Below, piece by piece: positions 32,546 through 43,735 of a stretch of 64,000 bases of DNA. The notes under the pieces were generated by a model. It saw only the letters and a program-made list of their open reading frames with translations, had not been told where the DNA came from and did not search any database. Within the stretch, counting starts at the first letter, position 1. Every line of letters starts with the position of its first letter. The DNA is taken from NCBI GenBank assembly GCA_016169945.1, contig JADLSH010000190.1, positions 1,860,001-1,924,000 of the forward strand, read 5' to 3'. Source of the stretch: Trachythela sp. YZ-2020 (Eukaryota > Cnidaria > Anthozoa > Malacalcyonacea > Clavulariidae). Made by a program: the position numbers and the translations under genes.

Positions 32546-33839
32546 AATTTTATTTTTTGTCCCATTTATAGGATTTGACTACTATACTATAGTTCACACG
32601 CTGTTGTTACCATAGCAACGCGACTGTGGTATATTTAGAACCCATAGGTTGGACACATAACAGTTAAATTAATAGTTATTACCCAAAAAGCAACTATATA
32701 TTTCACAAACATGAAGATATGTGTTGCAATAGGGAAAGCACATTTTCACCCCTTGTTTTTATATTAACTGTAGGGAACCGCCTTAAGTCGCGACTTACTA
32801 GAATTGGACCATTATACGAGTGTGTTCGCGTCTTATATAAGACGCGTCTTATGTAAGACGCGACTTATTTTCTCCAGTATAAATGGCCATATTGTGGGAT
32901 ACAACAAGATTGTAAAGGCCGATTTTACTCTTCTTCGATGGTTTGATATTCATTAAAGGCATGCAAGTGCTATTCAACAATTTCAAGGCAGCTGAATGAA
33001 TGCTACGGCCTACGTAGACGCTACGTTTGCCCGCTTAGCTACTACATTATGTTCAATAAACTTTATTTTTGTTTTATTAAAAACATATTTTAACACGGTA
33101 GCTAATCAACTATCAAATATTTACAAGGTTTTCGTTGCTTTTCATTAGGCCGTGTAGTTACAGACAGTACAATGACATTGCTTCTCTGTAAACCTTTGTA
33201 AGCGAAAACATTCATGTTTGTGATGACGATATTCAACTTTGTTGCCGTGAACGAATAAACTTCAAGTCTCAATTGAGTTTGATTTAATTCTCCTGTACTG
33301 GCTGTAGCTTAAAGCACTACCCTCTGGACCATAGAACTGATTAGAGGACAACGAAGAAAAAATCAGTTTCGATGTTCCTTCCAATGAAGTTGGGGAAGCT
33401 TTCTAGATTCAAGATTGTTTCTCAAAGAATGGCAGAATATCTTACTTCCCGGCCATGCATGAAGACTGTTTCTTCGGGAAACTTCGCCCTTGCACGAAAA
33501 CCATGTTTCCACAACAACGTTTCCTCGTTTGTCCAGGGGTTTTTAGTACAGAGGGGAACACAATACGCTGTTTGGAACTACAACTTCACAATTCAATATA
33601 AATTTTTTCGCCGTTACGTTGTTTTCCGTTACGCCATTACGCATTACGCTAGTTACCGACTAACACCCTAAATTAAGTTGCTTGCGTTTAAATAATTAAA
33701 TGTACTCGATTCTCGAATGATTTACATATATATATACAAAGATTTGTAATGTACAAGTTTATTAATTAAAGTTCTTATATTCTTGGTTGGGCATATGCGA
33801 CCATTTTACTTCTACTGAACAGGAAATTGGAATTGACCA

Positions 33840-34246
33840 ATAGAAATAGACAATTTGCATTTATATAGACTAAATTTTGTTCTAGGCAAGGAAAAGGGAA
33901 ACAATCACAACAGCTACAAAGAACATAATAAGATTAGTAAAATTGCAAAGTTTGGTTGCAAAATGTTGTAAAATGCGGAAAATATAGCCTTGCAAAGTTT
34001 GCAAATTTGGTAACTTTTGTATTACGTGTGGAAATTCCTACCACAATTGGGCCAAATGTGGTAGGAAGTTCCGCACGTAATAAAAAAGTTACCAAATTTG
34101 CAAACTTTGCAAGGCTATATTTTCCGCATTTTACAACATTTCGTAACCAAACTTTGCAATTTTACTAATTTTAGTATGTTCTTTCTGGCAATATACTTTT
34201 TTTTGCCTAGATAAAAAATTAGTCTATAATGCAAATTGTCTATTGA
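33840..34246. mobile_element. Foldback MITE with arms of about 190 bp
   Basis: aatagacaatttgcatt, tagactaa and tctaggca are inverted at the right end. Inner ttgcaaagtttgg, tgttgtaaaatgcggaaaat and atagccttgcaaagtttgca are near-perfectly inverted about a centre near 34048. Related to 724-1053. Confidence 0.9.
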
Positions 34247-34926
34247 CAACTCGTTTTACAATGGCGGACATTTTTCACATAGGCTGAGAAACGCAGAAAA
34301 GCGCGGGAACACGATTGATTCACAATACAGTATATCTTCTTCAATAAAACGTTCAGTCACTGTCTAATTTTGATCTTATAATCATATCTATTTTATTGCA
34401 TTGCATAAAATTCAACATTCATGCATTCAATCAATTTCAAAATTCGTTTTAAAAATCATTTCTTGTTTCTAAAAGAAACAACCAAGAAACGTATCGTGGA
34501 CGTGGCGTCAAGAAAGCATTAAGCCAGTGTACACACTTATACACTACAGGCTTATTTTTCGACACTCTCGTATCGAGTTAGGTTTGTACACACGCTAGAA
34601 AGCGTGTCGATGTTCGTTTGCATTTGCCCACACTTTCCATTGCCCAATGCCCATGCTCCACCGCGCGTTATCACACTCTGTGATAACGCCTGGAACGTGC
34701 AAACGACCAACGAAGAAATGGCGTGGAACGAGGCAATCTGACAATCTTTATATTTGTTATATTTCACCACGTATAACGTGGCCATGGGGACGAGAAGTCG
34801 AGAATTGTGATATTGCCTGCCTCTTCCTTTCAAATGTCATTTCTATCATATAGAATTTCTCAAAAATAATTATCTAATCTAAATTTAAGTTTCAAAACTT
34901 ATCTCATTTTCATCAAAATTCCTCCA
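34247..34926. other. Intergenic sequence 3' of cpox
   Basis: No gene seen. One short hairpin gcgttatcacactctgtgataacgc at 34663-34687 and otherwise plain sequence up to the cpox stop codon. Confidence 0.4.
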
Positions 34927-37900
34927 TTATTCATCGGCTAGCCAGTCTTTAGGGTTCTTGAGGACTTCCATCAACTTAGCTTCTCGACTTCCTGGTGATG
35001 GTTCATGCATATATTCCCAACGGGCCTTCAGTGGTAGTGACATTAGAATACTTTCGATTCTCGCCCCAGGCGTGTAGAGACCAAACTTCGTGCCTCGGTC
35101 ATAGACAAGATTGAATTCCACGTATCTACATAGAAGCAGAAAAACATTGTATGAGGTATGGGCGTCTGCATAACATTTAGCGTAACAATATTGCCATCCA
35201 GTGATCGGAATGTTCCATTGTCTTTTCATTGTTTTGAAAATCCCACTGTTCTCCATGCCATCCAGTGACGATCCAGTGATCAGAATGTTCCATTGTCTTT
35301 TCGTTGTTTTGAAAATCCCACTGTTCTCCATGCCATCCAGTGACGATCCAGTGATCAGAATGTTCCATTGTCTTTTCGTTGTTTTGAAAATCCCACTGTT
35401 CTCCATGCCATCCAGTAGCTTATTGTCTTTAACCTATTGAAATAGGCTTAAATAGACAAGGATACTATGCTCTGCTTAATGAAGAAGACTAGTAAAGTAT
35501 TTTATCTCAAACTTGGGGGCCAGTGTAGGTATAGTATTCTACAATAAACTGCCGTGGTTTGTGTCTGAACTACCTGAAAAATATATCTCAAACGTGGTGG
35601 TCCAGTGTAGGTAGTATTCTACAATAAGCTGCCGTGGTTTGTGTCTGAACTACCTGAAAAGATATCTCAAACGTGGTGGTCCAGTGTAGGTAGTATTCTA
35701 CAATAAGCTGTCGTGGTTTGTGTCTGAACTACCTGAAAAAGATATCTCAAACGTGGTGGTCCAGTGTAGGTAGTATTTTACAATAAGCTGCCGTGGTTTG
35801 TGTCTGAACTACCTGAAAAAGATATCTCAAACGTGGTGGTCCAGTGTAGGTAGTATTTTACAATAAGCTGCCGTGGTTTGTGTCTGAACTACCTGAAAAA
35901 GATATCTCAAACGTGGTGGTCCAGTGTAGGTAGTATTCTACAATAAGCTGTCGTGGTTTGTGTCTGAACTACCTGAAAAAGATATCTCAAACGTGGTGGT
36001 CCAGTGTAGGCAGTATTCTACAATAAGCTGCCGTGGTTTGTGTCTGAACTACTTGAAAACGATTAAAAACACTTCGACATTTCGAGGGATTAGAGTTCAC
36101 TACCGAAATCGTGGGTTCAATTCTCGCTTCGGACTCTAGACATTCATGTAAAAAGAGTCAGTCAACGCTCTGTCGAAAGTCGTCAGATACAAACCACGGT
36201 TTTTGGCCTTTTTATTATCCATTATTTAACTAACCGTCCTCTCCTAAGCTGCTGCCATCGTCTTTGTTCGGGGGTGTAAGTATCGTTCATATGTTTCTTT
36301 ACAATGGGAATGTAGGAAGGAATGACTGCCTGGGCACAACTTTTCACAAACTGAAATGCTCCTTCTTGAGATGGTTGGACGACATCGTCAAAAAATATCC
36401 CACCAACACCACGTCTTTCACCTGAATAAATTAAAACAATGTTAGCCATCAGATACATTGTGAATATTGTAATTTCCGTCTGATTTATAGTAAAGACACA
36501 TCATCCATCAAGATGCATCGTCCATCTTAGTGTAAACACAAGACGAAATGTCCAGACAAACTAGCTAGAATAACACAATCTATACTGGCAATGGTTCTGC
36601 AAACAAACCATTCCTGATGTTTTCCTAATAGTCCATCTAATGCTGTATTAGTACACAAGTTCATCTGTGTAGACAATTAAACTACACAAGTTGTAACAAA
36701 GCTGCAGCAGACCTGTACCAATGGTGTTTCAACAACTTGTTATCAGGATGTGTTCGCACTGCTCGTTTCCAGCTTGTTGACAAGTTGTCATCGGCTTGTT
36801 GACAACTTGCTACAAGGTTGTTGACTCAACAGACTTTGTTACAAGTTGTTCCAACAACTTGTTATCATCCTGCAATTCAACAACTTGTAAACAAGTTGCG
36901 AGTGTCTGACAACCTTGTAGCAACTTGATAGAATGACAACATTGTTGACAAGCTTGCTAGTTTCAAGCCTGTTGCTAACACATCTTGTTGACAAGATGCG
37001 AGATTTTTATGCGTGTATGCCTTGATGGACGACACATCTGTTTGTTGTTTGTATGCAGACGGAAAACATTTTATCAGACGAACTATCTTTCCTTTGTCCA
37101 TTAGTCCGTCCAGACGGATCATGCCAGATCTCCACACTATACTCAAAGATTTGCCTGCAAGAACTTGGCCAAAGATAAGTTACTTCATTTGATACAATAG
37201 AGTGTATATTGGGCTATTTCCTTTAAATACTATAAAATGAACCATTCACAATAGTAATTCCACAATTTTTACCCACCTCTAAATTTAATAAAAAAGTAAT
37301 CGTCACACCATTTCTTGAATTTCTGATAATATGTTTTATCATGTTTGTCGCAAGCCACTTTTAATGTCCGATGAAAGTGTTTCACATCCTAAAAATTTAT
37401 GTTTTTTAAACTAGGTTAGCGATAGTTTTATTTTGCTATAACAATTACGTTTGTGAGTTTTAACCATAATCATGACGATATATTTAATCATAATTGCAGC
37501 AATTATTATGCATTACAGGGTTAAAAAAAAAAGAAGTAAATATTGAAATTTTTGTAGGCTTTTTTGTACATGTACATTTTTTTACCGGCTGTTTTCATCT
37601 TTGACAACGAGAGTGTTAGCGTGCGCCGTTAGACACGAGGGTTACCAGGAAAGCTTTGAAAGTTGGGCAAGTTACAAAACGCCAAATATTATTATCTTTG
37701 TTAAATTGCTTGAATATTCACTCACCTGCTATAAACTGTCGCATTTGAATGTGTGTTTTTTTGTATTTTGGCTAATTGAGTAAAGTGACTAAGTCTCAGT
37801 GCCCTTTGGCTTTGACCTTGAAAGAAGGCCTGCAATAAAAAATGCCATAAAGCCATTAACAGTTTGACGGTTCGGCGTAAACAAATCTTGATAGAAACTT

Positions 37901-40230
37901 TTTGATTTCTAGTTGTACTGAACTTCTAGCGACACGCTTCACACAAAAATCAAATAGTTATTGATCAATAACTAAAATGCAAAAAAACATCGCATTTCCC
38001 GTTTAAAAATCGCCGGTAGGTGTCGTGAAAATGCCGGCTGTAGCCGGCAGCCGGCCACTATTTTCAACCCTGCATTAATTTCCACATTACATGGCTCTTC
38101 ATCGGTACCATACCTGTTCGTCAAGGTAATATGGTGTGAGGTCAGTTCCACCACCAAACCACCATGACTTCTTGCCATCCTGGTCTTGTACTTCAAAGTA
38201 TCGGTAATTGAAATGAATCGTTGGCACCATCGGATTGCGTGGGTGAACAACAGAACTTATACCAGTTGCAAAAAATGGAAGTTTATCACTATCTTTAAGG
38301 CCTTTTAGTTGGTTCCGTTGTTTCATTTGTTGTATAGCGGCTTTAGGAAGATCACCGTATACAACAGAAATATTGACTCCAGCTTTCTCAAATACTTTAC
38401 CTAAATAATTTAATGAACCAGTTATTCAACTAATTAATCTCCAATGTGCCCCAATGTGCCCCAATATCCGGCCCTTTATAAATACTTTATTAATTATCAC
38501 TTATTTACTGAGATCGAGGGAAACAGCGCGTTTTGTGGCTCCGAGACCGCCGTTGTTGCCTGAGGCGGCCGAGGGGCCACAAAACACTCTGTTTTCTCGA
38601 GGTCTCAGTAAATAAGTGTTTTATTATAATAGCAAGTGTCAAAGTCTCAATAATTCACCTGGTATTCCGTCTTTATCTCTTAATAATAGATTAATATCTT
38701 CTTCTGAATGACTTGCAAACCGACCGGCAGACGCGAGCAGCTCGCGCCTCACTTCCGGTTTTATTGTTCACCGGTCAACAATTGTTTCATTTTTGACCGG
38801 TTGCCAAACATGACGTTTTGTGGACCGGCACGTGATATGGTTTTGTCCAATCGGCAAACAGGAAAATTGAACTTTGACACTTGCTATATAATAATTCCAC
38901 TTGAAACGTCGAAGATCTCAAGGGGAGGGTATTGCAGCTTGCATAGCCAGTGGTCATTCACAGATGTGTTTGTTGGTCAGTCTGTTAGCCAATGAGTCAG
39001 TCCATTAAATATCAATGAATACTAGCTGGCAATACACATTAGCTGGCAATGCACCATGATGCACCCTACTTTAGTATTTTATTCTGTCTAATGCCAGACG
39101 ATTTTACTCGTCAGGGTAGGGTACTACCACTTAATGGTTTGTCACTTAAATATTCAACCTGAAAACTATGTACGGTAAGTGTGTAATAGTACGTCATGGA
39201 CAGAAAAAGGCTTTTCAGTGACAGTGCAGTGGTGCAATTTTTTTAGGGAATTCATTGCAACTATAGGAATTTCTGACAGGGGGTGGATAAATCATTGCTT
39301 CCCCTCCCCGACCCACATTGCTGCTATAAACATTCCATAAATCATTAGAACTTTGGTAACCATAAGTTAATAAGTTTTTCTGGGGGCAGTCCTGCAAATT
39401 GCTGATGGGAAAATAGGGGACCTTCAGCAAATACATTCTGCTGCCCAATCATCAACTTGTTTTGCAAGGTGGGGAGAAGGGTGAGGGGGGCCAAGGGGTG
39501 AGGGGGGCCAAGGGTGAGGGGGCCAAGGGGGGAGGGGGAGGAGACATAGCAAAGAAATCAATAAAACAAAATAACCAAAATGAGATTAAGGGAGGTTAAG
39601 CAATCGTGGAACAATTCTGTAATTCTGTGTGATGTTCAAAGTGGCGATGTTCAATAGAGCAGATAATCTATGGAATTTCTTTGTTTTTACAATGTTTTCA
39701 CTGCAGTTTGGATTGTTTTCACTGCAGTTTTAGACCAAAGTCTGAACTGAGAATTGCAGGAGGTAATCTATTTGCGCATGGCCTAGCAAATAAAAGAATA
39801 TTGAAGGTGTACACTTGGGTTAAAAACTGAATTATTTGATCTGGGGACATTTTGACCGGATACCCTGCAAGATGATTTATATAACTGCACCAAACATTAA
39901 CTCACCATCCTGTATTACACATGTTATACCACCACCACCAGCTTGTCTCTCCCATTTATCCACTTTGAAAGCAGATCCATCCAATCGCATTAGCTCATCA
40001 CAGAACTCTCGCTGCATTTCCATAATCATCAGTTCCATTCTCGTCCTCATATCGCCTGCCTCTAGCTTTTCACGTGGGGTGACTGGCTCGGCCATAAATG
40101 AAGTTTCTGCCGGCTTTTCTGTTGCAAAAACTGTTGAAAAACTAACATAACTTAGCGTCCCACTTGTGGCCGAAGCTGAGGCCACAAATTTGCCGATTCT
40201 CAATAAGCGTTCTCTCAAAAAAGAAGCCAT
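34927..40230 (-). CDS. cpox: Oxygen-dependent coproporphyrinogen III oxidase
   Basis: This enzyme converts coproporphyrinogen III to protoporphyrinogen IX (sixth step of haem synthesis) by two oxidative decarboxylations in the mitochondrial intermembrane space. Exons (minus): 39906-40230, 38114-38400, 37277-37388, 36235-36421, 34927-35125; 1110 nt including stop, 369 residues, all phases closing. Conserved blocks in order: [53 protein letters not shown] (with the conserved active-site His), [87 protein letters not shown]. The N-terminal ~50 residues ([20 protein letters not shown]) are basic and hydroxylated, like a mitochondrial presequence, shorter than the mammalian one. An in-frame ATG at 40272 would add 14 residues. 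Introns carry an 80-bp satellite, a 75-bp repeat and inverted-repeat elements. Confidence 0.97.
35194..35416. repeat. 75-bp tandem repeat, 3 copies
   Basis: Unit includes gatccagtgatcagaatgtt, ccattgtcttttcgttgttt and tgccatccagtgac. It lies in the last cpox intron. Confidence 0.95.
35515..36058 (-). repeat. 80-bp satellite array 2, about 7 copies
   Basis: Same unit as 17726-18240 in reverse orientation (gatatctcaaacgtggtggt, ccagtgtaggtagtattcta, caataagctgccgtggtttg). It lies in the last cpox intron and abuts a cttcgacatttcg motif and SINE S1 piece at 36095-36182. Confidence 0.95.
36095..36182 (+). repeat. Truncated SINE S1
   Basis: ctaccgaaatcgtgggttcaattctcgc includes the B box, followed by aaaaagagtcagtcaacgct as in 21340-21436. 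Confidence 0.6.
36665..36990. repeat. caacttgt / acaagttg-rich repeat
   Basis: Many short direct and inverted copies of ttgttgacaa, acaacttg and acaagttg over 330 bp, in the cpox intron between exons 3 and 4. Confidence 0.7.
38489..38629. mobile_element. Foldback hairpin element
   Basis: cacttatttactgagatcga, aaacag and cgttttgtggc are inverted as gccacaaaaca, ctgttt and tcgaggtctcagtaaataag. It lies in the cpox intron, directly abutting the element at 38622-38896. Confidence 0.8.
38622..38896. mobile_element. Inverted-repeat element carrying a recombinase-like remnant
   Basis: tattataatagcaagtgtcaaagt at the left is inverted as actttgacacttgctatataata at the right. The interior holds accggt-rich motifs and the minus-strand remnant at 38639-38769. 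Confidence 0.65.
38639..38769 (-). pseudogene. Tyrosine-recombinase (Crypton/DUF3504-like) N-terminal remnant
   Basis: An open segment on the minus strand reads ...[20 protein letters not shown] then [11 protein letters not shown], with a possible donor (CCAG, GTGAAT) and then a stop. The pattern [14 protein letters not shown] resembles the start of KIAA1958/ZMYM-type DUF3504 proteins derived from Crypton recombinases, common in cnidarian genomes. It sits inside a short inverted-repeat element in the cpox intron. The identification is from memory of the motif only. Confidence 0.4.
39476..39545. repeat. G-rich minisatellite (ggtgagggggccaag)n
   Basis: Four copies of gtgagggg(g)gccaagg in the first cpox intron. 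Confidence 0.8.
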
Positions 40231-40697
40231 TTTGGCAAAGTTTAAAGAGCAAAATGCACGGATTTCACACACGAGAAATTTTTACGAGAATTTTTTTAAT
40301 TTTTTAAAAACAGTGTGCCTCCACTTTACTACAGAAACATTTCCTTTAGAACCTAACTTCCTTGGTTAAATTTGGTTGAATAATACTTAGAATAATATAA
40401 AATAAAACAAAATATATTTTGTAAAAATTGTAAAATGTAGTATTTATGCACACATTTTCTTAATATTATAGATGAAAATAGATTAACAGTCGCATTCAGT
40501 CGCAGTTGTCTAATCTCACGTAGCCACGTGAAACTTTCATGTTCAGAACAAGACATTAGTAGAAATTTCCTAATGACTTTTGCTAATTTCCAATCCACCA
40601 CAAGGTGTTCGACAAGGTACGACCGTAACCGATTTTTACACCGACCACGCGAAGACGGCTGATCTTCATGTTAAAAACAGCGCTGGCGCAGACTTAG

Positions 40698-40732
40698 CTT
40701 TCTCTTTTTTGTCCAGTTCAAAACATAGAACG
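40698..40732 (+). promoter_or_regulatory. Probable rpl6 transcription start with TOP motif and 5'-UTR exon
   Basis: CTTTCTCTTTTTT at 40698 is a 5' terminal oligopyrimidine tract as found at ribosomal protein gene starts. It is followed by a consensus donor (ACG then GTGAGG) at 40733. The rpl6 ATG lies directly after an acceptor at 41321-41323, so a non-coding first exon is required; this is the best candidate. The cpox start lies 468 bp away on the other strand, implying a shared bidirectional promoter. Confidence 0.5.
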
Positions 40733-41323
40733 GTGAGGATAACTCGAAAGTGTTTACAATCCATTGTAATCTAGCTGCAAAGAAAAGGATTTTAACACGT
40801 TTTCTTTGCTGCTGATTATTTTAGATATATTTTCTGTTCATTTATATAACCAGATCATAAATAAATGACTGTTTTTCGGGAGAATTTTTGACTAGTAAAT
40901 GTAATATAGTATAATATGGTTTTATATACACTTATGTTTTGATCGATCTAAATAAGTTTAAAACACACGACCAAACACAAATCTGAGCCGTTAAGCTAAA
41001 TATATTCGTGTAGATATATTCCTATATCATATTAGTTAATCAAAAGTTGTATTTGTCGTTCAAAAACAGGCGTTTTATGGTGGAAACTGCTTCCAAAAAT
41101 TGTGGGACAGATACTTCGATATATTTTATTTATAGAGCGACACAGAGCATGTCACTGGTTAGTCTGGCATTAAGGGGGGCATTGGGTTGGCAAAAGACAT
41201 TGCCATAAAGTCTGGTTGACACCCAAAACGTTGCTTAGAGGATAAAGAACAATGCAGGGTGCATTAGGGCATATTGCAGCTTAATGGGTTAAATGTTGAT
41301 ATATTTGTACAATTTCATATTAG

Positions 41324-43434
41324 ATGGCAAAGGTACGAGAATCAAGAAATGAGGCCCTAACAAAGGGTATAGGCAAGTACAGTCGCTCAGCGATGTACAA
41401 AAAGCGTGCTCTGTACAAACGCAAGAAGACCGGGGTTAAGAAGGAAGCGAAGGAAGACGTCAAGACAAAAGTCAAGGAAATTGGTGGGGATAAAAATGGA
41501 AACACCAGAACAGTGCCTGTCCAACGAGAGGTAATCATCAAGTCACAGAGTAATCACATACAGAGGTGTATCTTCGCGGAAAAACCGTAAGGTGTTTTTT
41601 ACTGGCCGCCATGTTCTTAGCCAGTACCTGCACATGCGCAGTTTACGTAAAAATTTCATGCTGACGGCCTCTCTTTACTGGACTGGCTAAGAACATGGCT
41701 GACTTTGCCGAAAAAGCCCTTACGCCAACATCAAAGGTGCCGACATGAAAATATGCATCTGTATGTAAATACTCTGTGATCAAGTCAAAAGAAAATAGTT
41801 CAAGTATTTTGGCTGGCAATAGAACTAGTAACAGGCATAAACAGCATTAGTTGATTACCCAATTCATTCACATATATAATTCAAATGCTTGGCTTACCTT
41901 TGTTCTATATTATGTTTAAATACATTATCAGAACAGTGGTTAACTAGGTATGTAAGTTATTGGAGATGTGAATTGGGTGGTAAGGGACATAAACATAGGT
42001 TAGAGGACGATAATCCAATATCAAGAGCTTTTTTATAATTACACCTCCCTGTTTTAGCCTCGTTATTACCCGACAGAAGACTGCCGCAAGAAGCTGCCCA
42101 ATCGTAAGAAGGACAGACCTACCAAGCTTCGAACTTCACTGACACCAGGAACTGTGGTCATTCTGTTGGCTGGTCGGCATCAGGGCAAAGTATGTGGCAT
42201 TAGGTTCATGACGATGTTTATCCTTCGATGCAATTAACGGTAGATCTTCAAGCTGGATTTCCATTTGGCTGTGATGGCCGCAATAATTTGAATACTGCCG
42301 ATATAATAGATTGTCAGTATAATCTCTGCAATCAGCAAAAACTGATTTACATACAGCATACAAAAACTATCCAGACTAATTCACATCAATGACCATGACT
42401 TGGTCACAAAACATGTGACACAATAACCAAGATTTACTAACATCTTGAACCTTGTGCTTTATAGAGAGTTGTTCTCCTGAAACAACTGCCCGAAGGTCTC
42501 CTTCTCGTCACAGGTCCTTACAAGGTCAACGGTGTTCCCCTTCGTCGTGTCCCCCAGTCCTACGTCATCGCCACACAAACGAAGATCGACATCAGTGGTG
42601 TAGACCTACCAGAACGTCTTAACGATGATTACTTCAAACGAGAGAAACGGCAGAGAAAGCGAACTGAAGAGATGTTTGAGGAAGCGAAAGAGGTGAGAGT
42701 TTGGTTTAAATCTGATTTCATAGTAACACAGGGATGGATCCAGCTTGATTTAATAGGGGGGTGCTAAGCGGGCTTTGGTCATGAAGCAGGGTGTGGTCGG
42801 CGACCGAGGAAGGGTGAATCACCACTCAAGGGGGTTATCTTGACAGAAATGGTTTGAAAAATAAGATGGCCTAGATGGTTAAAAAGGCCCATCAATGGCC
42901 CAATATTATATTTTTGTTTGATAAATGCCCTGTCAAATCCAAAATTTGGATTTGATATGCGAATTGGCACCCCTCCTGCACCCCTCTTGACCAAGCCTAG
43001 GGACACCCCCCTGCACCCCCTCCCCCAGTAAATCCATCCCTGTAGTAACATGTAGTTGACGTAATTCTTTACAGCCAATTTGTTTTGGAGTGAAGAAAAT
43101 GCCTTTTCCTATGCGACTTGAACGACTTACAACATCCAAACTTCTTCTGAGTTTTAGAATGATTTAAACACTAGATAATAAGACTTGAGGCTGCCATATT
43201 GGCGTGACCTCATTAGTTGTTCATAGAGACGCATGCTTGGCAATGATTCCCATCTAAAAATATTCATCCATCTTTTTACAGGAACAAACAGTGAGTGATG
43301 AGAGAAAGGAAGACCAAAAAGCTGTTGACGAACAACTGTCTCCTTTAATATCAAATGAAGCTCATTTGAAGAACTACCTCAAGACTTTGTTCAGTTTGAG
43401 AAAAGGACAATATCCTCATGAAATGATATTCTAG
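41324..43434 (+). CDS. rpl6: 60S ribosomal protein L6 (eL6)
   Basis: Structural protein of the large cytosolic ribosomal subunit. Coding exons: 41324-41530, 42058-42189, 42465-42692, 43282-43434; 720 nt, 239 residues, all phase 0. The ATG directly follows a splice acceptor. Signature segments: [105 protein letters not shown]. The C-terminus ([20 protein letters not shown]) is typical of the family. It is shorter than the human protein because the lysine-rich N-terminal extension is minimal, as in many invertebrates. AATAAA lies 24 bp after the stop. Intron 4 contains a hAT-like MITE with perfect target-site duplication. Confidence 0.97.
42729..43042. mobile_element. hAT-like MITE (314 bp) with perfect 8-bp target-site duplication
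   Basis: CAGGGATGGATC... and ...AAATCCATCCCTG termini are flanked by direct tagtaaca at 42721-42728 and 43043-43050. It lies in the last rpl6 intron. Confidence 0.9.
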
Positions 43435-43457
43435 ATTTGTACAAGATTGACACTACT

Positions 43458-43463
43458 AATAAA
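43458..43463 (+). terminator. rpl6 polyadenylation signal AATAAA
   Basis: Canonical AATAAA 24 bp downstream of the rpl6 stop codon. Confidence 0.7.
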
Positions 43464-43539
43464 ATCTTGCCAAACATATAGACTTGTGCTTTTGAATTTT
43501 TACCCATATTCTACCCAACATTTTGCACAACATTCTAAA

Positions 43540-43735
43540 ATTTGTTGTACAAGTTGTTGCTGCACAAGTTGTTGCTGCACAAGTTGTTGCAGAATTTGTT
43601 GCACAAGTTGTTGCACAAGTTGTTGCATCAAGTTGTTGCATCAATTTGTTGCACAAGTTGTTGCATCAAGTTGTTGCATCAATTTGTTGCATCAATTTGT
43701 TGCACAAGTTGTTGCAGAATTTGTTGCAAACATCG
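43540..43735. repeat. (gttgttgcacaa)n short tandem repeat
   Basis: About 16 copies of a 12-bp unit (caagttgttgca / caatttgttgca) just 3' of rpl6. Confidence 0.95.

Larger units (their letters stand above)
30740..33669. mobile_element. 2.93-kb inverted-repeat element with nested repeats
   Basis: AGGGCTGTTAGT...AGCGTAATGCGTAA at the left end is inverted at the right (TTACGCATTACGCT...ACTAACACCCT), flanked by direct aaatta (30734-30739, 33670-33675). No transposase frame was found. Inside are taagtcgcgactta palindromes and the 69-bp satellite unit described separately. Confidence 0.65.

Noticed and set aside
35126..35406. N-terminal repeat extension in frame with the last cpox exon
   Set aside because: The frame runs through the acceptor at 35126-35128 into a 75-bp intronic tandem repeat; cpox homology begins exactly at the acceptor.
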